The notes beneath the pieces were generated by a model that was given only the letters and a program-made list of their open reading frames with translations, ran no database searches and was not told the origin of the DNA. From CAYJFD01 sp964369605 (GTDB lineage: Bacteria > Bacteroidota > Bacteroidia > Bacteroidales > UBA932), in contig CAYJFD010000006.1 in NCBI GenBank assembly GCA_964369605.1, forward strand, positions 10,142 to 74,141: 64,000 nt of DNA, written 5' to 3'. Made by a program: the position numbers and the translations under genes. Below are positions 16,383-25,850 of the stretch, piece after piece (within the stretch, counting starts at the first letter, position 1; the number at the start of each line of letters is the position of its first letter).

Positions 16383-18404
16383 ATGAAAAATTACAAAATT
16401 TTACTGAGTGTTTTACTTACACTAGTCGCGATGTTGACATTTTCTTGCGACAAAGAACCAGAAGATAGTAAAGACCCTAACTATATGAATACAGAAGTGT
16501 TTGACTTGACGCAAATATCATCTGATTCAAAAAGCCTTCAAGTAGGGGTAACTCTCAAGACAGATAGCGATCCGGGCTTCTATATAGTGGGTGTAGCTAC
16601 AAAGGAGCAGTTTATGGGCGAATTTACAAGTGACGATTCAAAACTAGCCGATTACATAGTAAAGTATGCTTTAGCTAAGGGAGTAAGTCTTGTAGATCCA
16701 GGTAATAACTACATTTTTAGAGGAAATGCACACGTTCATCTATCTGGTACTTGGAGTATTGCGCCAGCAACAGATTATATAATCGCAGCATTCTTAGTCT
16801 CGAAAGATGGAGAACTTAAATCAATGGTGAGTAAGATAGAAGTAAAGACTGATGAGATTAATGTGTCAGAAGGACCATTCGAGGTTTCTATCGAGAATAC
16901 AGAATTCAATGATATCGTATTAAACATCACTCCAAAAGATCCAGAAAGTAATTATTTTGTAGGTCTTACGACTCAAAATGCAGTAGATACGACTCCGATA
17001 GAAGATATAGCTGAGGGGCTAATAGCTAACTGGATAACTTATGGAATAGATTTTAGTAAGGTAGATAACCGATATGTTTACAAAGGAAATAATCAGGTGT
17101 CTATGAAGCATTGGTTACTAGCACCTAATACGAACTATGTAGTATATGTTTTCACTATAGGAAGTGCAGGTGAGATATTATCAGAAATACAGGCTATAGG
17201 TGCCAAGACAGATGAGGTACTAGAGGCTCCTATTGAATTAAGTGTCTTAGAGGTAACACAAGATGAGATTAAGCTTAATGTAGTGCCACAAAGTGAGGTA
17301 GGGAATTACTTTGTATATGGTACGACAAAGGATGATATAGAAGCTGGTTATTCAGGTGACACTTATGCTTTCGCTGCAAATATTTTAATATTCTTAAAGC
17401 AGTTTGGACGAGATTTTTCTAGTCCGGATAACGAGTTAATCTATAACGGAGAGAATAAGGTTAGTATGACAACTGTTTTAAGAGGACCTCTAATGCCAGG
17501 TGCAGAATATGTTATAATAGCATGTGGCGTAGATGCAAATGGAACTATTACGACTCCTGTAGCTTCTCTTTACCAGAATACGGCAGAACCTGAAATGAGT
17601 GATATGAAACTAGAGATATCATCTCATTTCCCAGGACCATCTTCTACTATGTTAAGAGTTAAGCCTTCAAATGATGAGGAGTCCTTTATCTTCCAACCGT
17701 TAACAGATGCTCAGATAGAGTCTATGACAGAGGAAGAGATAATAAACTTTTTATTAGATAGCGGAAGTGGTTATAGCGGAATTCAGATCGGAACATTCGG
17801 CAATTTGTCACCAGAAACGCACTATACAGTATATGCATTTGGTTTTGCAGGGCGTACTAAAACCACGGAAATCTTTAAATACCAATTTAGTACTGTACGT
17901 GATGAAATAGAAATCCCAGAAGATATAACTTTCACAACAGAGCCTTTTGGAAATATAACGATAAAAATTATAGATGATCAGACTCCTTCAAAATTAGATG
18001 TCGCTCCGAATGATAAGGAGAACCCCTATTTCTTTCAAGTTATTGACAAAGATACTTATAACACTTTCCCAACTGACGAGGCTATAGTAAAAGCTGCGTA
18101 TGCAGAAATCAGGTTAGCAGCATCGCAGGTAGAAAACGGAAGTAATGTTACCGAATTCTCAAAAAGATGTTTAGTTGGAGAAGTAACGAGTATGAATTTT
18201 ATGTCCTTCCCTCCAGGAACCTCATTTATAGCCTATGCTTTTACAGTAGACCAAACAACGCTTATGCCAACAACAGAAATGAAGAAGGTTGAGATCGTAA
18301 GTCCAGGTTATTCTACTAAGGCTGAAGTCGAGGAGTTTGCAAGAAAGTACCTATCAGGAGAGCCTCTTCCTATACATACTAAATTTGTAGTGAGTGAAAT
18401 TTAG
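16383..18404 (+). CDS. Large lipoprotein of degenerate tandem beta-domain repeats
   Basis: A 673-residue protein. I take the ATG at 16383 because it gives a lipoprotein signal (MKNYKILLSVLL then TFSC, Cys22); the in-frame ATG at 16326 would put 19 extra residues before it. The mature part contains about five diverged repeats of ~110-130 residues. Each repeat contains a strand such as NYFVGLTT or NYFVYGTT, a helical insert, then LAPNTNYVVYVFTI or SPETHYTVYAFGFA, resembling fibronectin-III or Ig modules. No known family name is certain. It is divergent from the TPR-AraC regulator and probably its target. The 3' end is 5 bases from the convergent dnaG stop. Confidence 0.7.
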   Translation: MKNYKILLSVLLTLVAMLTFSCDKEPEDSKDPNYMNTEVFDLTQISSDSKSLQVGVTLKTDSDPGFYIVGVATKEQFMGEFTSDDSKLADYIVKYALAKGVSLVDPGNNYIFRGNAHVHLSGTWSIAPATDYIIAAFLVSKDGELKSMVSKIEVKTDEINVSEGPFEVSIENTEFNDIVLNITPKDPESNYFVGLTTQNAVDTTPIEDIAEGLIANWITYGIDFSKVDNRYVYKGNNQVSMKHWLLAPNTNYVVYVFTIGSAGEILSEIQAIGAKTDEVLEAPIELSVLEVTQDEIKLNVVPQSEVGNYFVYGTTKDDIEAGYSGDTYAFAANILIFLKQFGRDFSSPDNELIYNGENKVSMTTVLRGPLMPGAEYVIIACGVDANGTITTPVASLYQNTAEPEMSDMKLEISSHFPGPSSTMLRVKPSNDEESFIFQPLTDAQIESMTEEEIINFLLDSGSGYSGIQIGTFGNLSPETHYTVYAFGFAGRTKTTEIFKYQFSTVRDEIEIPEDITFTTEPFGNITIKIIDDQTPSKLDVAPNDKENPYFFQVIDKDTYNTFPTDEAIVKAAYAEIRLAASQVENGSNVTEFSKRCLVGEVTSMNFMSFPPGTSFIAYAFTVDQTTLMPTTEMKKVEIVSPGYSTKAEVEEFARKYLSGEPLPIHTKFVVSEI

Positions 18405-18409
18405 TAAAA

Positions 18410-20383
18410 CTAGTTTAATCGGTTAAGCTCTTTAGCAAAACGATTTTTAACAAGCATTAGGACCTTGAGTTTGAGCATAAGTTTTTTCTCCAACTCTTGG
18501 TCCTTTTTTTCGGAAGCAGCGCGAAGCTCTTCCATCACAGTTTGGTAGGTGTGAGCCGTGAATTTGGACTTAAAAATGAGTATAGCTTTCGGAACAGTGG
18601 TATTGAGAATGTTCTCCTCAGGAACAAGGGACCTTGTGAACTCCTTAATGCTTAAGGTATGTTGTTCGTAAATGAGGTCTAGGCTAATCTCCCTTACAAT
18701 CTTTGATTCATGATGAAAAAGCCTTTTTTGAATAATATCCTGGGACTCTACTTTTCCGAGTTCATCTCTCACCTTATAATACTCGTCGTATACAAGTTTG
18801 AAATTACTATCAAGTAGCTCTATATCATCGCATTTAAGCTCTGAGTGAATATACTCCGACACGCTAGTTTCAGAGTCAATATTTAATTCGCCAAAGCGAA
18901 TTAAGTAATAAAGTATCTCTCTTTCAGAAGTGTAGGTTGCGGACTTCTGCCATTTTTGCTCCTTTCTTGTTTCTACAACACGCTCCTTTGGAGCAATATC
19001 GGGAGCAAAGAAATCAGCCGGTATTGCAGCTTTTTGCTGCGCCTGCTTTTTATTTATATTTTCAGATCTTACCTTCGAGACCTCTCTAGTAAGTATCTCG
19101 GCTTTCATTCCGAGCTTGTTTGATGTCTCCTCTATGTAGACGCTACGTGAAATCGGATCAGGAATAAGAGATACAGTACGTATGATCTCGTGAATTAACT
19201 CTGCCTTTCGAATAGGGTCTTTTGCTATATCCTTAGATAGTATGGAGTATTTGAATTCTATAAAATCTATTTCGGAATTTAGAAGAAAGGATTGAATCTG
19301 CTCAGTGGAGTGTGCTCTAGCAAAAGAGTCTGGATCTTCCCCGTCTGGAAGTGGGATAACCTTTATCTCAAGCCCCTCTTCAAGAAGCATATCAATACCT
19401 CTTAGCGAGGCCTTTATACCAGCACTATCACCGTCGTAAATAACACATACCTTATTTGTAAATCTCTTGATGAGTCTTATTTGCTCTATCGTGAGCGATG
19501 TGCCAGACGAGGCGATAACATTTTCTATTCCAGCTTGATGAAAAGATATCACATCCGTATAGCCCTCTACTAAGTAGCATTTTTGAAGACGAGAAATAGA
19601 TGCTTTCGCGAAATATATCCCGTAAAGAGAACGACTCTTATTGTAAATCTCTGTCTCTGGTGAGTTGATATATTTAGCTATCTGCTTGTCCTCTCGGAGT
19701 GTTCTTCCTCCAAAGGCTATGACCCTACCACTTAGAGAGTGTATTGGGAATAGTGCCCTATCATAGAACTTATCAAAGACACTGCCATCGTTGCGCTCTA
19801 TAGCTAAACCACTATTTATTAGATATTCTTTTTTATATCCACCCTTTAGTGCGTAGTCGCAAAAAGAAGAAAAGACCTCATCAGTATGGTGGTGATCAAG
19901 GGCGAAACCAAGGCCAAATTTCTCAATGATTTCTTCTGAAAAGCCCCTCTTATCTTTAAAATAAGAAAGGCCTATGTTTCTGCCGTACTTAGATGATTGT
20001 AGTACTCTGCTATAATATTTCTGAGCTAGCTCAGAAACAACCAAGAGGGATTCTCTATTCTGTCTCTTTGCTACTTCTTCAGGAGTTTCATCCTTCTCGA
20101 TTATTTCGATGCCGTATTTATTTGCAAGGTATCTCAGAGCTTCAACGTAGGTCATCTGTTCATGCTCCATTACAAAGCCTACTGAACTGCCGGATTTACC
20201 ACAGCCAAAGCATTTAAAAATACCCTTACTCTGGGATACAGAAAAAGAAGGGGTCTTCTCATTATGAAAAGGACAACAGGCGATATGGTTTGCACCTCTA
20301 CGTTTTAGGGTGATAAAGTCAGATACAACATCTACTATATCAGCACTATCTAGAATCTTCTCAACCGTTGCCGAATCAATCAT
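18410..20383 (-). CDS. dnaG: DNA primase DnaG
   Basis: A 657-residue primase. The N-terminal zinc-binding domain has C37-x2-H40 and C58-x2-C61 (CCPFHNEKTPSF, KCFGCG). The catalytic TOPRIM core follows (LVEGYTDVISFHQAG, with acidic residues in YDGDSAGIKASLRG and PLPDGEDPDSFAR). The C-terminal ~170 residues should bind the DnaB helicase. It makes RNA primers at the replication fork. It is the last gene of the minus-strand run recA-trpS-dnaG, with a 13-base gap after trpS. Confidence 0.97.
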   Translation of the reverse strand: MIDSATVEKILDSADIVDVVSDFITLKRRGANHIACCPFHNEKTPSFSVSQSKGIFKCFGCGKSGSSVGFVMEHEQMTYVEALRYLANKYGIEIIEKDETPEEVAKRQNRESLLVVSELAQKYYSRVLQSSKYGRNIGLSYFKDKRGFSEEIIEKFGLGFALDHHHTDEVFSSFCDYALKGGYKKEYLINSGLAIERNDGSVFDKFYDRALFPIHSLSGRVIAFGGRTLREDKQIAKYINSPETEIYNKSRSLYGIYFAKASISRLQKCYLVEGYTDVISFHQAGIENVIASSGTSLTIEQIRLIKRFTNKVCVIYDGDSAGIKASLRGIDMLLEEGLEIKVIPLPDGEDPDSFARAHSTEQIQSFLLNSEIDFIEFKYSILSKDIAKDPIRKAELIHEIIRTVSLIPDPISRSVYIEETSNKLGMKAEILTREVSKVRSENINKKQAQQKAAIPADFFAPDIAPKERVVETRKEQKWQKSATYTSEREILYYLIRFGELNIDSETSVSEYIHSELKCDDIELLDSNFKLVYDEYYKVRDELGKVESQDIIQKRLFHHESKIVREISLDLIYEQHTLSIKEFTRSLVPEENILNTTVPKAILIFKSKFTAHTYQTVMEELRAASEKKDQELEKKLMLKLKVLMLVKNRFAKELNRLN

Positions 20384-20396
20384 CAGTTACTTCCTA

Positions 20397-21386
20397 TTAA
20401 AACACCTTAAAGCCAACAGCCTTCTTAGCTAGTTTTAGGGTCGCTTGAGCGCTCTCGCGAGCCTTATCTCTACCCATAGCTGCTACTTTTCTTAAGTACT
20501 CCTCATCATTATAAATCGCATCAATACGCTCCCTAATTGGAAGAGTATAGCGACATATATCCTCGTGAAGCTGCTTCTTTAAGTCACCGTAGCGAATGGA
20601 GCAGTCAGCATATCTTTCCTTAAAAAATTCTATCGTCTCAGTTTCAGAAACTAATCCCATAAGTGTGAATAAGTTCTGAATACATTCAGGCATTTGACTA
20701 TTTGGCTCAGTCGGGCCAGAGTCAGTAAGTGCTCTCATAACCTTCTTCTTTATAGCCTTTTCATCGTCATATAGATAGATGCCATTCCCCTCACTCTTAC
20801 CCATCTTTCCACTGCCATCTAGTCCAGGAACTTTAATCAAGTCCTCTCCAAAATTAAATGCCTTTGGATCTGGGAATATCTCTTCACCGTAGAAATTATT
20901 AAATCTTCTGGCTAGAGTACGAGCCATTTCAAGGTGTTGCTCCTGATCTTTTCCAACAGGCACCCAGTTGGCTCTGTGAATTAATATATCCGCAGCCATC
21001 AAAACAGGGTAGGTAAGTAGCCCTGAATTAACATTGTCAGGGTTCTGTCTAACCTTGTCTTTAAATGATGTTGTTCTTTCTAATTCACCCTTGTATGCTA
21101 GCATGTTCAAAAGAACATATAGCTCAGATATCTCAGGGACATCACTCTGAACGAAAAGGCTACACTTCTCAGGATCTAAGCCAGAAGCTAGATATTCTGC
21201 AAGAATAGTCCTCACCGAAGAATGAAAGTCCTCAGGTTTAGGGTGGGTAGTAAGTGAATGTAAATCAGCGATAAAGAAATAACAGTTGTATAGATCTTGA
21301 ATCTTTACAAAGTTTCTTAAAGCACCAAAATAGTTTCCTAAATGAAGGTGTCCAGTGGAGCGTATACCACTAAGTACGATTTCCAT
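20397..21386 (-). CDS. trpS: Tryptophanyl-tRNA synthetase
   Basis: A 329-residue class I synthetase of normal length. The HIGH-type motif is H15-L-G-N18 (TGHLHLGNYFGALRN) and the KMSKS-type motif is KMGKS (GSGKMGKSEGNGIYLY). It charges tRNA-Trp. Its start lies 2 bases beyond the recA stop and dnaG follows closely, so the three genes are almost certainly one transcript. Confidence 0.97.
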   Translation of the reverse strand: MEIVLSGIRSTGHLHLGNYFGALRNFVKIQDLYNCYFFIADLHSLTTHPKPEDFHSSVRTILAEYLASGLDPEKCSLFVQSDVPEISELYVLLNMLAYKGELERTTSFKDKVRQNPDNVNSGLLTYPVLMAADILIHRANWVPVGKDQEQHLEMARTLARRFNNFYGEEIFPDPKAFNFGEDLIKVPGLDGSGKMGKSEGNGIYLYDDEKAIKKKVMRALTDSGPTEPNSQMPECIQNLFTLMGLVSETETIEFFKERYADCSIRYGDLKKQLHEDICRYTLPIRERIDAIYNDEEYLRKVAAMGRDKARESAQATLKLAKKAVGFKVF

Positions 21387-21388
21387 AA

Positions 21389-22423
21389 TTAGTCCTCTTT
21401 TACAGTTTTAATAGCATCCTTGATCTTAGTCTCGATCTCCTCCATCAACTCAACATTATCCCTAAGAAGATTCTTAACACTCTCGCGTCCCTGACCTATC
21501 TTAGTTTCGCCGTAGCTAAACCAAGAACCACTCTTCTTAATGATACCGAACTCGATACCTAGATCTATAACTTCACCTATTCTAGAGATGCCTTCTCCGA
21601 AAACTATATCGAATTCAGCCTTTCTGAAAGGTGGAGCTAATTTATTCTTAACGATTTTAACACGTGTTCTATTTCCTGTAGCCTCTTCGCCGTCCTTAAT
21701 CTGACTAGCTCTACGAACATCCACACGAAGAGAAGCATAGAATTTAAGAGCATTACCACCAGTTGTAGTTTCAGGATTTCCGAACATAACACCGATTTTA
21801 TCTCTTAACTGGTTAATAAAGATACAGCAAGTATTTGTCTTGCTAATATTTGCTGTTAGCTTGCGCAATGCCTGACTCATAAGACGGGCCTGAAGACCCA
21901 TCTTAGAATCACCCATTTCGCCCTCTATCTCAGCCTTAGGAGTAAGAGCTGCAACAGAGTCTATAACTATAATGTCAATAGCACCGCTTCGTATAAGGTT
22001 ATCGGCTACTTCTAGAGCCTGCTCACCATTGTCAGGTTGAGAAATAAGAAGGGAGTCAATATCAACACCTAAATTCTTAGCATAAGTACGGTCAAAGGCA
22101 TGTTCCGCGTCAATCATAGCGGCTATTCCTCCCATTTTTTGAGCTTCTGCTATCGCATGAATAGCAAGAGTCGTCTTACCACTTGATTCTGGACCATATA
22201 TTTCAATAACTCTTCCCTTAGGGTAGCCGTGAATACCAAGTGCATGATCTAGTGCTATCGAGCCTGATGGAATAGTGGAAACCTCCCATTCTGGTTCATC
22301 TCCCAGCTTCATAATCGTTCCTTTACCAAAATCTTTCTCAATCTTGTCAAGAGTAGCCTGAAGAGCTTTTAACTTAGCTTCATTTACAGCTACTGCTTTC
22401 TTTTCATCGTTTCCTTTTGCCAT
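21389..22423 (-). CDS. recA: Recombinase RecA
   Basis: A 344-residue RecA with Walker A GPESSGKTT, the diagnostic MIDAEHAFD, the L1/L2 region (LMSQALRKLTANI, FINQLRDKIGVMFGNPETTTG) and a C-terminal basic domain. It catalyses strand exchange and would support an SOS response. It lies 43 bases downstream of the phosphate transporter gene on the same strand; I found no convincing TAnnTTTG box in that gap, so transcription may come from the upstream gene or from an unrecognised promoter. Interestingly, recX lies only about 3.4 kb away on the other strand. Confidence 0.98.
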   Translation of the reverse strand: MAKGNDEKKAVAVNEAKLKALQATLDKIEKDFGKGTIMKLGDEPEWEVSTIPSGSIALDHALGIHGYPKGRVIEIYGPESSGKTTLAIHAIAEAQKMGGIAAMIDAEHAFDRTYAKNLGVDIDSLLISQPDNGEQALEVADNLIRSGAIDIIVIDSVAALTPKAEIEGEMGDSKMGLQARLMSQALRKLTANISKTNTCCIFINQLRDKIGVMFGNPETTTGGNALKFYASLRVDVRRASQIKDGEEATGNRTRVKIVKNKLAPPFRKAEFDIVFGEGISRIGEVIDLGIEFGIIKKSGSWFSYGETKIGQGRESVKNLLRDNVELMEEIETKIKDAIKTVKED

Positions 22424-22466
22424 AAAAATATTTTAATATTAAAAATGTGTACTATGTTTTTCTTAT

Positions 22467-24752
22467 TTACTGTGCACTAATTCTCTTAGTTGCACGAATA
22501 ATAGGTTTTAAATTATCAGCTAACTGATATGTTTCTCTTATAATATTCTGATATAAGAAGTAGATATTTATGCTTGAATCGTCATCAGTGTCGTGGAACT
22601 TCTTAACACTAGACTCACCAGCAGCAGTAGTCTTTTTCTTAAATTCAGATAACATACGTAATATTTCAGAACTCTTTTCTTGCTTTTGCTCGTCAGTATA
22701 CTTGCGATCTTGGCAGTCCTTAATATACGTATAACACTCCTTAAAGATGCCACCTACTAATTCCTTCTTCAACATATTAAGTTCATTAATGAAATCCTTT
22801 GGAAGAGGGTTGAAGTTATTCTCAACGTGCTCTTTACAAGGCTCAGAAATACGTAATAAAGTGAAAAGTAACTGCTGAGTATGGTTACTGCAAAGATAAA
22901 CCCAAGTACCTACACTGATTACCTTTGATTCTTCACAGCGTTTAAATCCAAGAAGCTGCTTCTTTCTTATTATCTTGTTCTCCTTTCTTTGGAAATAACT
23001 AGATGCAGCAAGTTTTCTTAAGGCTCTTTGATCTTCCTTAATGAAGGAGTCAGTAAGATTATCGTAGAAATCAGCAGCAAACTTTAATTCCTTAGTCGTT
23101 GATTCAAGGATATGTGTTCTAAGACTTTCCCATACTTTTTCCTTGTCCTTATCGTTTAAGAAAATATGAGCAAGAGGATCTTTAACTTCATCATTTTTCT
23201 TTTTTCTAAACTTAATATTACTTCTTACTAGTAAGAAAATAGCTAAGCAACAAAGAGCAGCCATAGCAACAAATCCACCAAACTTCATAACAATAGCCAC
23301 TAAGAAACATAGTATAAATGCAGCACCAGCTGTGATAAACCATCCTCCGATTACAGAGATTACACCAGTGACTCTAAATACAGCACTTTCTCTTCCCCAT
23401 GCTCTATCTGCAAGAGAAGTACCCATCGCTACCATAAAAGTAACAAAAGTAGTAGAAAGAGGAAGCTTTAAAGACGTACCTAAGGCCACTAGACCTGCAG
23501 CTACTACAAGGTTAACAGAGGCTCTTAGTTGGTCAAATGCAGCACCTTCTTCTAGGGTCATCTCATCAGTATTAAATCTCTTTCCTATCCATTTTTGAAC
23601 AGAAGTAGGAGTATACTTAATAATGAAATTAGTCATAGATATAAAACCATGAGTTAGTCTTCTAGCTGTAGAAGATGTACCAAACATCTCGTCATTCGCT
23701 CCCTGAGTAGAAAGATTTACAGATGTCTTGATAACATTCTTAGCCTTCTTAGAAGTCATAAGAGCAAGTACCATTATAACACCAGCACCTATAAGGTAAT
23801 AAATAGGAGTTTTAGCTGACTCATTTAGTATATCCATAGTATATGCACCTGGAGCTATTCCGTTAGCTAGTCCGTTAGCTACATAATCGTTATAAGCATC
23901 TAAACCTGTAAGAGGAACACCGATAAAGTTTACAAGGTCATTACCCGCAAATGCCATAGCAAGAGAGAATGTACCAACTAAAACGATAACTTTCAAGATG
24001 TTAACCTTTAACCAGTGCAGGATCTGCATTAATATACCGAAGCCAAGGAAACAGTAAGTTAATAAAAGAGGTGTATTTGTTTTTACCCACAGTAAAAACT
24101 CTTTTGGAATAAAAGGTGCACCCTTTAATCCCTTGATTATCATAAAGTAGAATATCGCTGTGATGGCGATACCCCCGAAAATACCAGCAAAATAGTTAAG
24201 GTATTTCTTATATTTAAATGTGAAAATAAGTCGTGAAATGTACTGTATCAACGCTCCAAAGAAGAAGGCGATAGCGATAGCTAGGAAGATACCAAGTATT
24301 ACGGTAAGAGCCTTATCCGTGTTGATCATATCCGTGAGTTTTAAAGCGCCATCTGAAGCTAAGTTCTTTAGCATTGCGATAGCAACTGTACCTCCTAACA
24401 ATTCAAACACCATAGAAACGGTAGTCGAGGTAGGCATTCCCATAGAATTGAAAATGTCCAAGAGCACGACATCAGTTACCATAACTGCGAGGAGAATCAC
24501 TATGATCTCGTTAAAATGAAAAAATGATGGTTGAAAAATGCCGTGTCTGGCAACGTCCATCATACCATTACTTAGCGCCGCTCCAGCAAAAACACCGATA
24601 GCCGCGATAATCATAATAGTTTTAAATTTGGCAGTCTTTGATCCAATAGCTGAATTCAAAAAATTAACTGCATCATTACTAACACCTACTACTAAGTCAA
24701 AGACAGCAAGTGCGCATAGAAAAAGGATAATTCCTAAATACAAATATTCCAT
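22467..24752 (-). CDS. Pit-family inorganic phosphate transporter with C-terminal PhoU-like domain
   Basis: A 761-residue protein. I use the ATG at 24752 (MEYLYLGIILFLCALAVFDL); the frame extends upstream to 24818 but would then cross the promoter and overlap rlmN. The first ~530 residues contain about 12 membrane segments with both PiT signatures (VGVSNDAVNFLNSAIGS near the start, AFAGNDLVNFIGVPL in the middle). From ~545 to the end the protein is soluble and helical, resembling PhoU. The fused domain probably tunes uptake. A similar fusion is common in Bacteroidetes. It stands alone or leads the recA operon. Confidence 0.9.
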   Translation of the reverse strand: MEYLYLGIILFLCALAVFDLVVGVSNDAVNFLNSAIGSKTAKFKTIMIIAAIGVFAGAALSNGMMDVARHGIFQPSFFHFNEIIVILLAVMVTDVVLLDIFNSMGMPTSTTVSMVFELLGGTVAIAMLKNLASDGALKLTDMINTDKALTVILGIFLAIAIAFFFGALIQYISRLIFTFKYKKYLNYFAGIFGGIAITAIFYFMIIKGLKGAPFIPKEFLLWVKTNTPLLLTYCFLGFGILMQILHWLKVNILKVIVLVGTFSLAMAFAGNDLVNFIGVPLTGLDAYNDYVANGLANGIAPGAYTMDILNESAKTPIYYLIGAGVIMVLALMTSKKAKNVIKTSVNLSTQGANDEMFGTSSTARRLTHGFISMTNFIIKYTPTSVQKWIGKRFNTDEMTLEEGAAFDQLRASVNLVVAAGLVALGTSLKLPLSTTFVTFMVAMGTSLADRAWGRESAVFRVTGVISVIGGWFITAGAAFILCFLVAIVMKFGGFVAMAALCCLAIFLLVRSNIKFRKKKNDEVKDPLAHIFLNDKDKEKVWESLRTHILESTTKELKFAADFYDNLTDSFIKEDQRALRKLAASSYFQRKENKIIRKKQLLGFKRCEESKVISVGTWVYLCSNHTQQLLFTLLRISEPCKEHVENNFNPLPKDFINELNMLKKELVGGIFKECYTYIKDCQDRKYTDEQKQEKSSEILRMLSEFKKKTTAAGESSVKKFHDTDDDSSINIYFLYQNIIRETYQLADNLKPIIRATKRISAQ

Positions 24753-24774
24753 AATATTATTGATATAAACTTTG

Positions 24775-24782
24775 CAAAGATA
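24775..24782 (-). promoter_or_regulatory. -7 promoter box for the phosphate transporter
   Basis: TATCTTTG on the minus strand, 22 bases upstream of the ATG at 24752. It lies only 15 bases from the oppositely oriented box for rlmN, so the two promoters overlap back to back. It supports the shorter start of the transporter. Confidence 0.65.
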
Positions 24783-24797
24783 ACGAAAAAGTTTTTG

Positions 24798-24805
24798 TAA
24801 TTTTG
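24798..24805 (+). promoter_or_regulatory. -7 promoter box for rlmN, practically leaderless
   Basis: TAATTTTG matches TAnnTTTG and ends 4 bases before the rlmN ATG at 24810. Transcription would start at or within a base or two of the start codon. Confidence 0.6.
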
Positions 24806-24809
24806 CACT

Positions 24810-25835
24810 ATGAAACAATTATTGGGACTTTCTCCGCAAGAACTGAAGCTAGTGTGCGACGAATTAGGCTTGCCCTCGTTCACAGCCAAGCAGATAAGCC
24901 AGTGGCTATATGTAAAAAAAATAAAAACAATAGATCAGATGACAAATCTGTCTAAAGCTGCTAGGGAAACTCTGTCTAAATCTTATGAGGTGGGAAGAAC
25001 ACCTTATACTGAAGTCGTTAGGTCAGTAGACGGAACGGAGAAGTACCTTTTCCCCTTTGCTGGGGCTAAGGAGAGTAGATGCTCCGCAATAGAGGCGGTA
25101 ATGATTCCAGACAAGGAAAGAAGAACTATTTGTGTATCTTCTCAGGCTGGGTGTGCAAATGCTTGTCATTTTTGTATGACAGCAAGGGCAGGTTTTAATG
25201 GAAATCTAACAGCTGGCGAAATAATATCACAGTTTTTAGAGATAGATCAAGCTGATGATCTTTCAAATGCAGTCTTTATGGGAATGGGTGAACCTTTACA
25301 AAACTATAAAGAAGTTATAAGGGCTATAGAAATCCTTACCTCAGAATGGGGTTTTGCTTGGAGTCCGAAAAGAATAACACTTTCTACTATAGGAATACTT
25401 CCAGAGTTAAAGCGTTATTTGGATGAAAGCCGTTGTCATATAGCGATAAGCTTGCATAATCCATTCTCAGAACAAAGAGCAGCTCTTATGCCTATTGAGA
25501 AGAAATATCCGATAGAAGCGGTAGTTAATCTTTTAAGGGAATATGATTTTAGCGGGCAAAGAAGATTAAGTTTCGAGTATATAATGTTCGAAGGTGTGAA
25601 TGACTCAAAAGCTCATGCTGACGCCTTGATAAGGATGTTAAGAGGTTTAGAATGCCGCATAAATCTGATTAGGTTCCATAAAATACCTGACTGCGAACTA
25701 AAACCATCTCAAGATGTAAAGATAGAGATGTTTAAGCAGAGACTAACTAACTCAGGTTTACTTACAACCATTAGAGCTTCTAAGGGTGAGGATGTGATGG
25801 CTGCATGTGGAATGCTCGCTGGAACAAAAGCATAG
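24810..25835 (+). CDS. rlmN: 23S rRNA (A2503-C2) / tRNA (A37-C2) methyltransferase RlmN
   Basis: A 341-residue radical SAM methyltransferase. The cluster motif is CANACHFC (C-x3-C-x2-C), followed by FMGMGEPLQNY; the catalytic C-terminal cysteine is in MAACGMLAGT. It methylates C2 of A2503 in 23S rRNA and A37 in some tRNAs. Its promoter abuts the ATG, predicting a leaderless message. recX follows after 15 bases and prfB overlaps recX, so rlmN, recX and prfB look like one operon. Confidence 0.96.
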   Translation: MKQLLGLSPQELKLVCDELGLPSFTAKQISQWLYVKKIKTIDQMTNLSKAARETLSKSYEVGRTPYTEVVRSVDGTEKYLFPFAGAKESRCSAIEAVMIPDKERRTICVSSQAGCANACHFCMTARAGFNGNLTAGEIISQFLEIDQADDLSNAVFMGMGEPLQNYKEVIRAIEILTSEWGFAWSPKRITLSTIGILPELKRYLDESRCHIAISLHNPFSEQRAALMPIEKKYPIEAVVNLLREYDFSGQRRLSFEYIMFEGVNDSKAHADALIRMLRGLECRINLIRFHKIPDCELKPSQDVKIEMFKQRLTNSGLLTTIRASKGEDVMAACGMLAGTKA

Positions 25836-25850
25836 TTTTTTGACAAGTGT

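Noticed and set aside
24753..24818. N-terminal extension of the phosphate transporter
   Set aside because: It overlaps both promoters and the start of rlmN and lacks family similarity.
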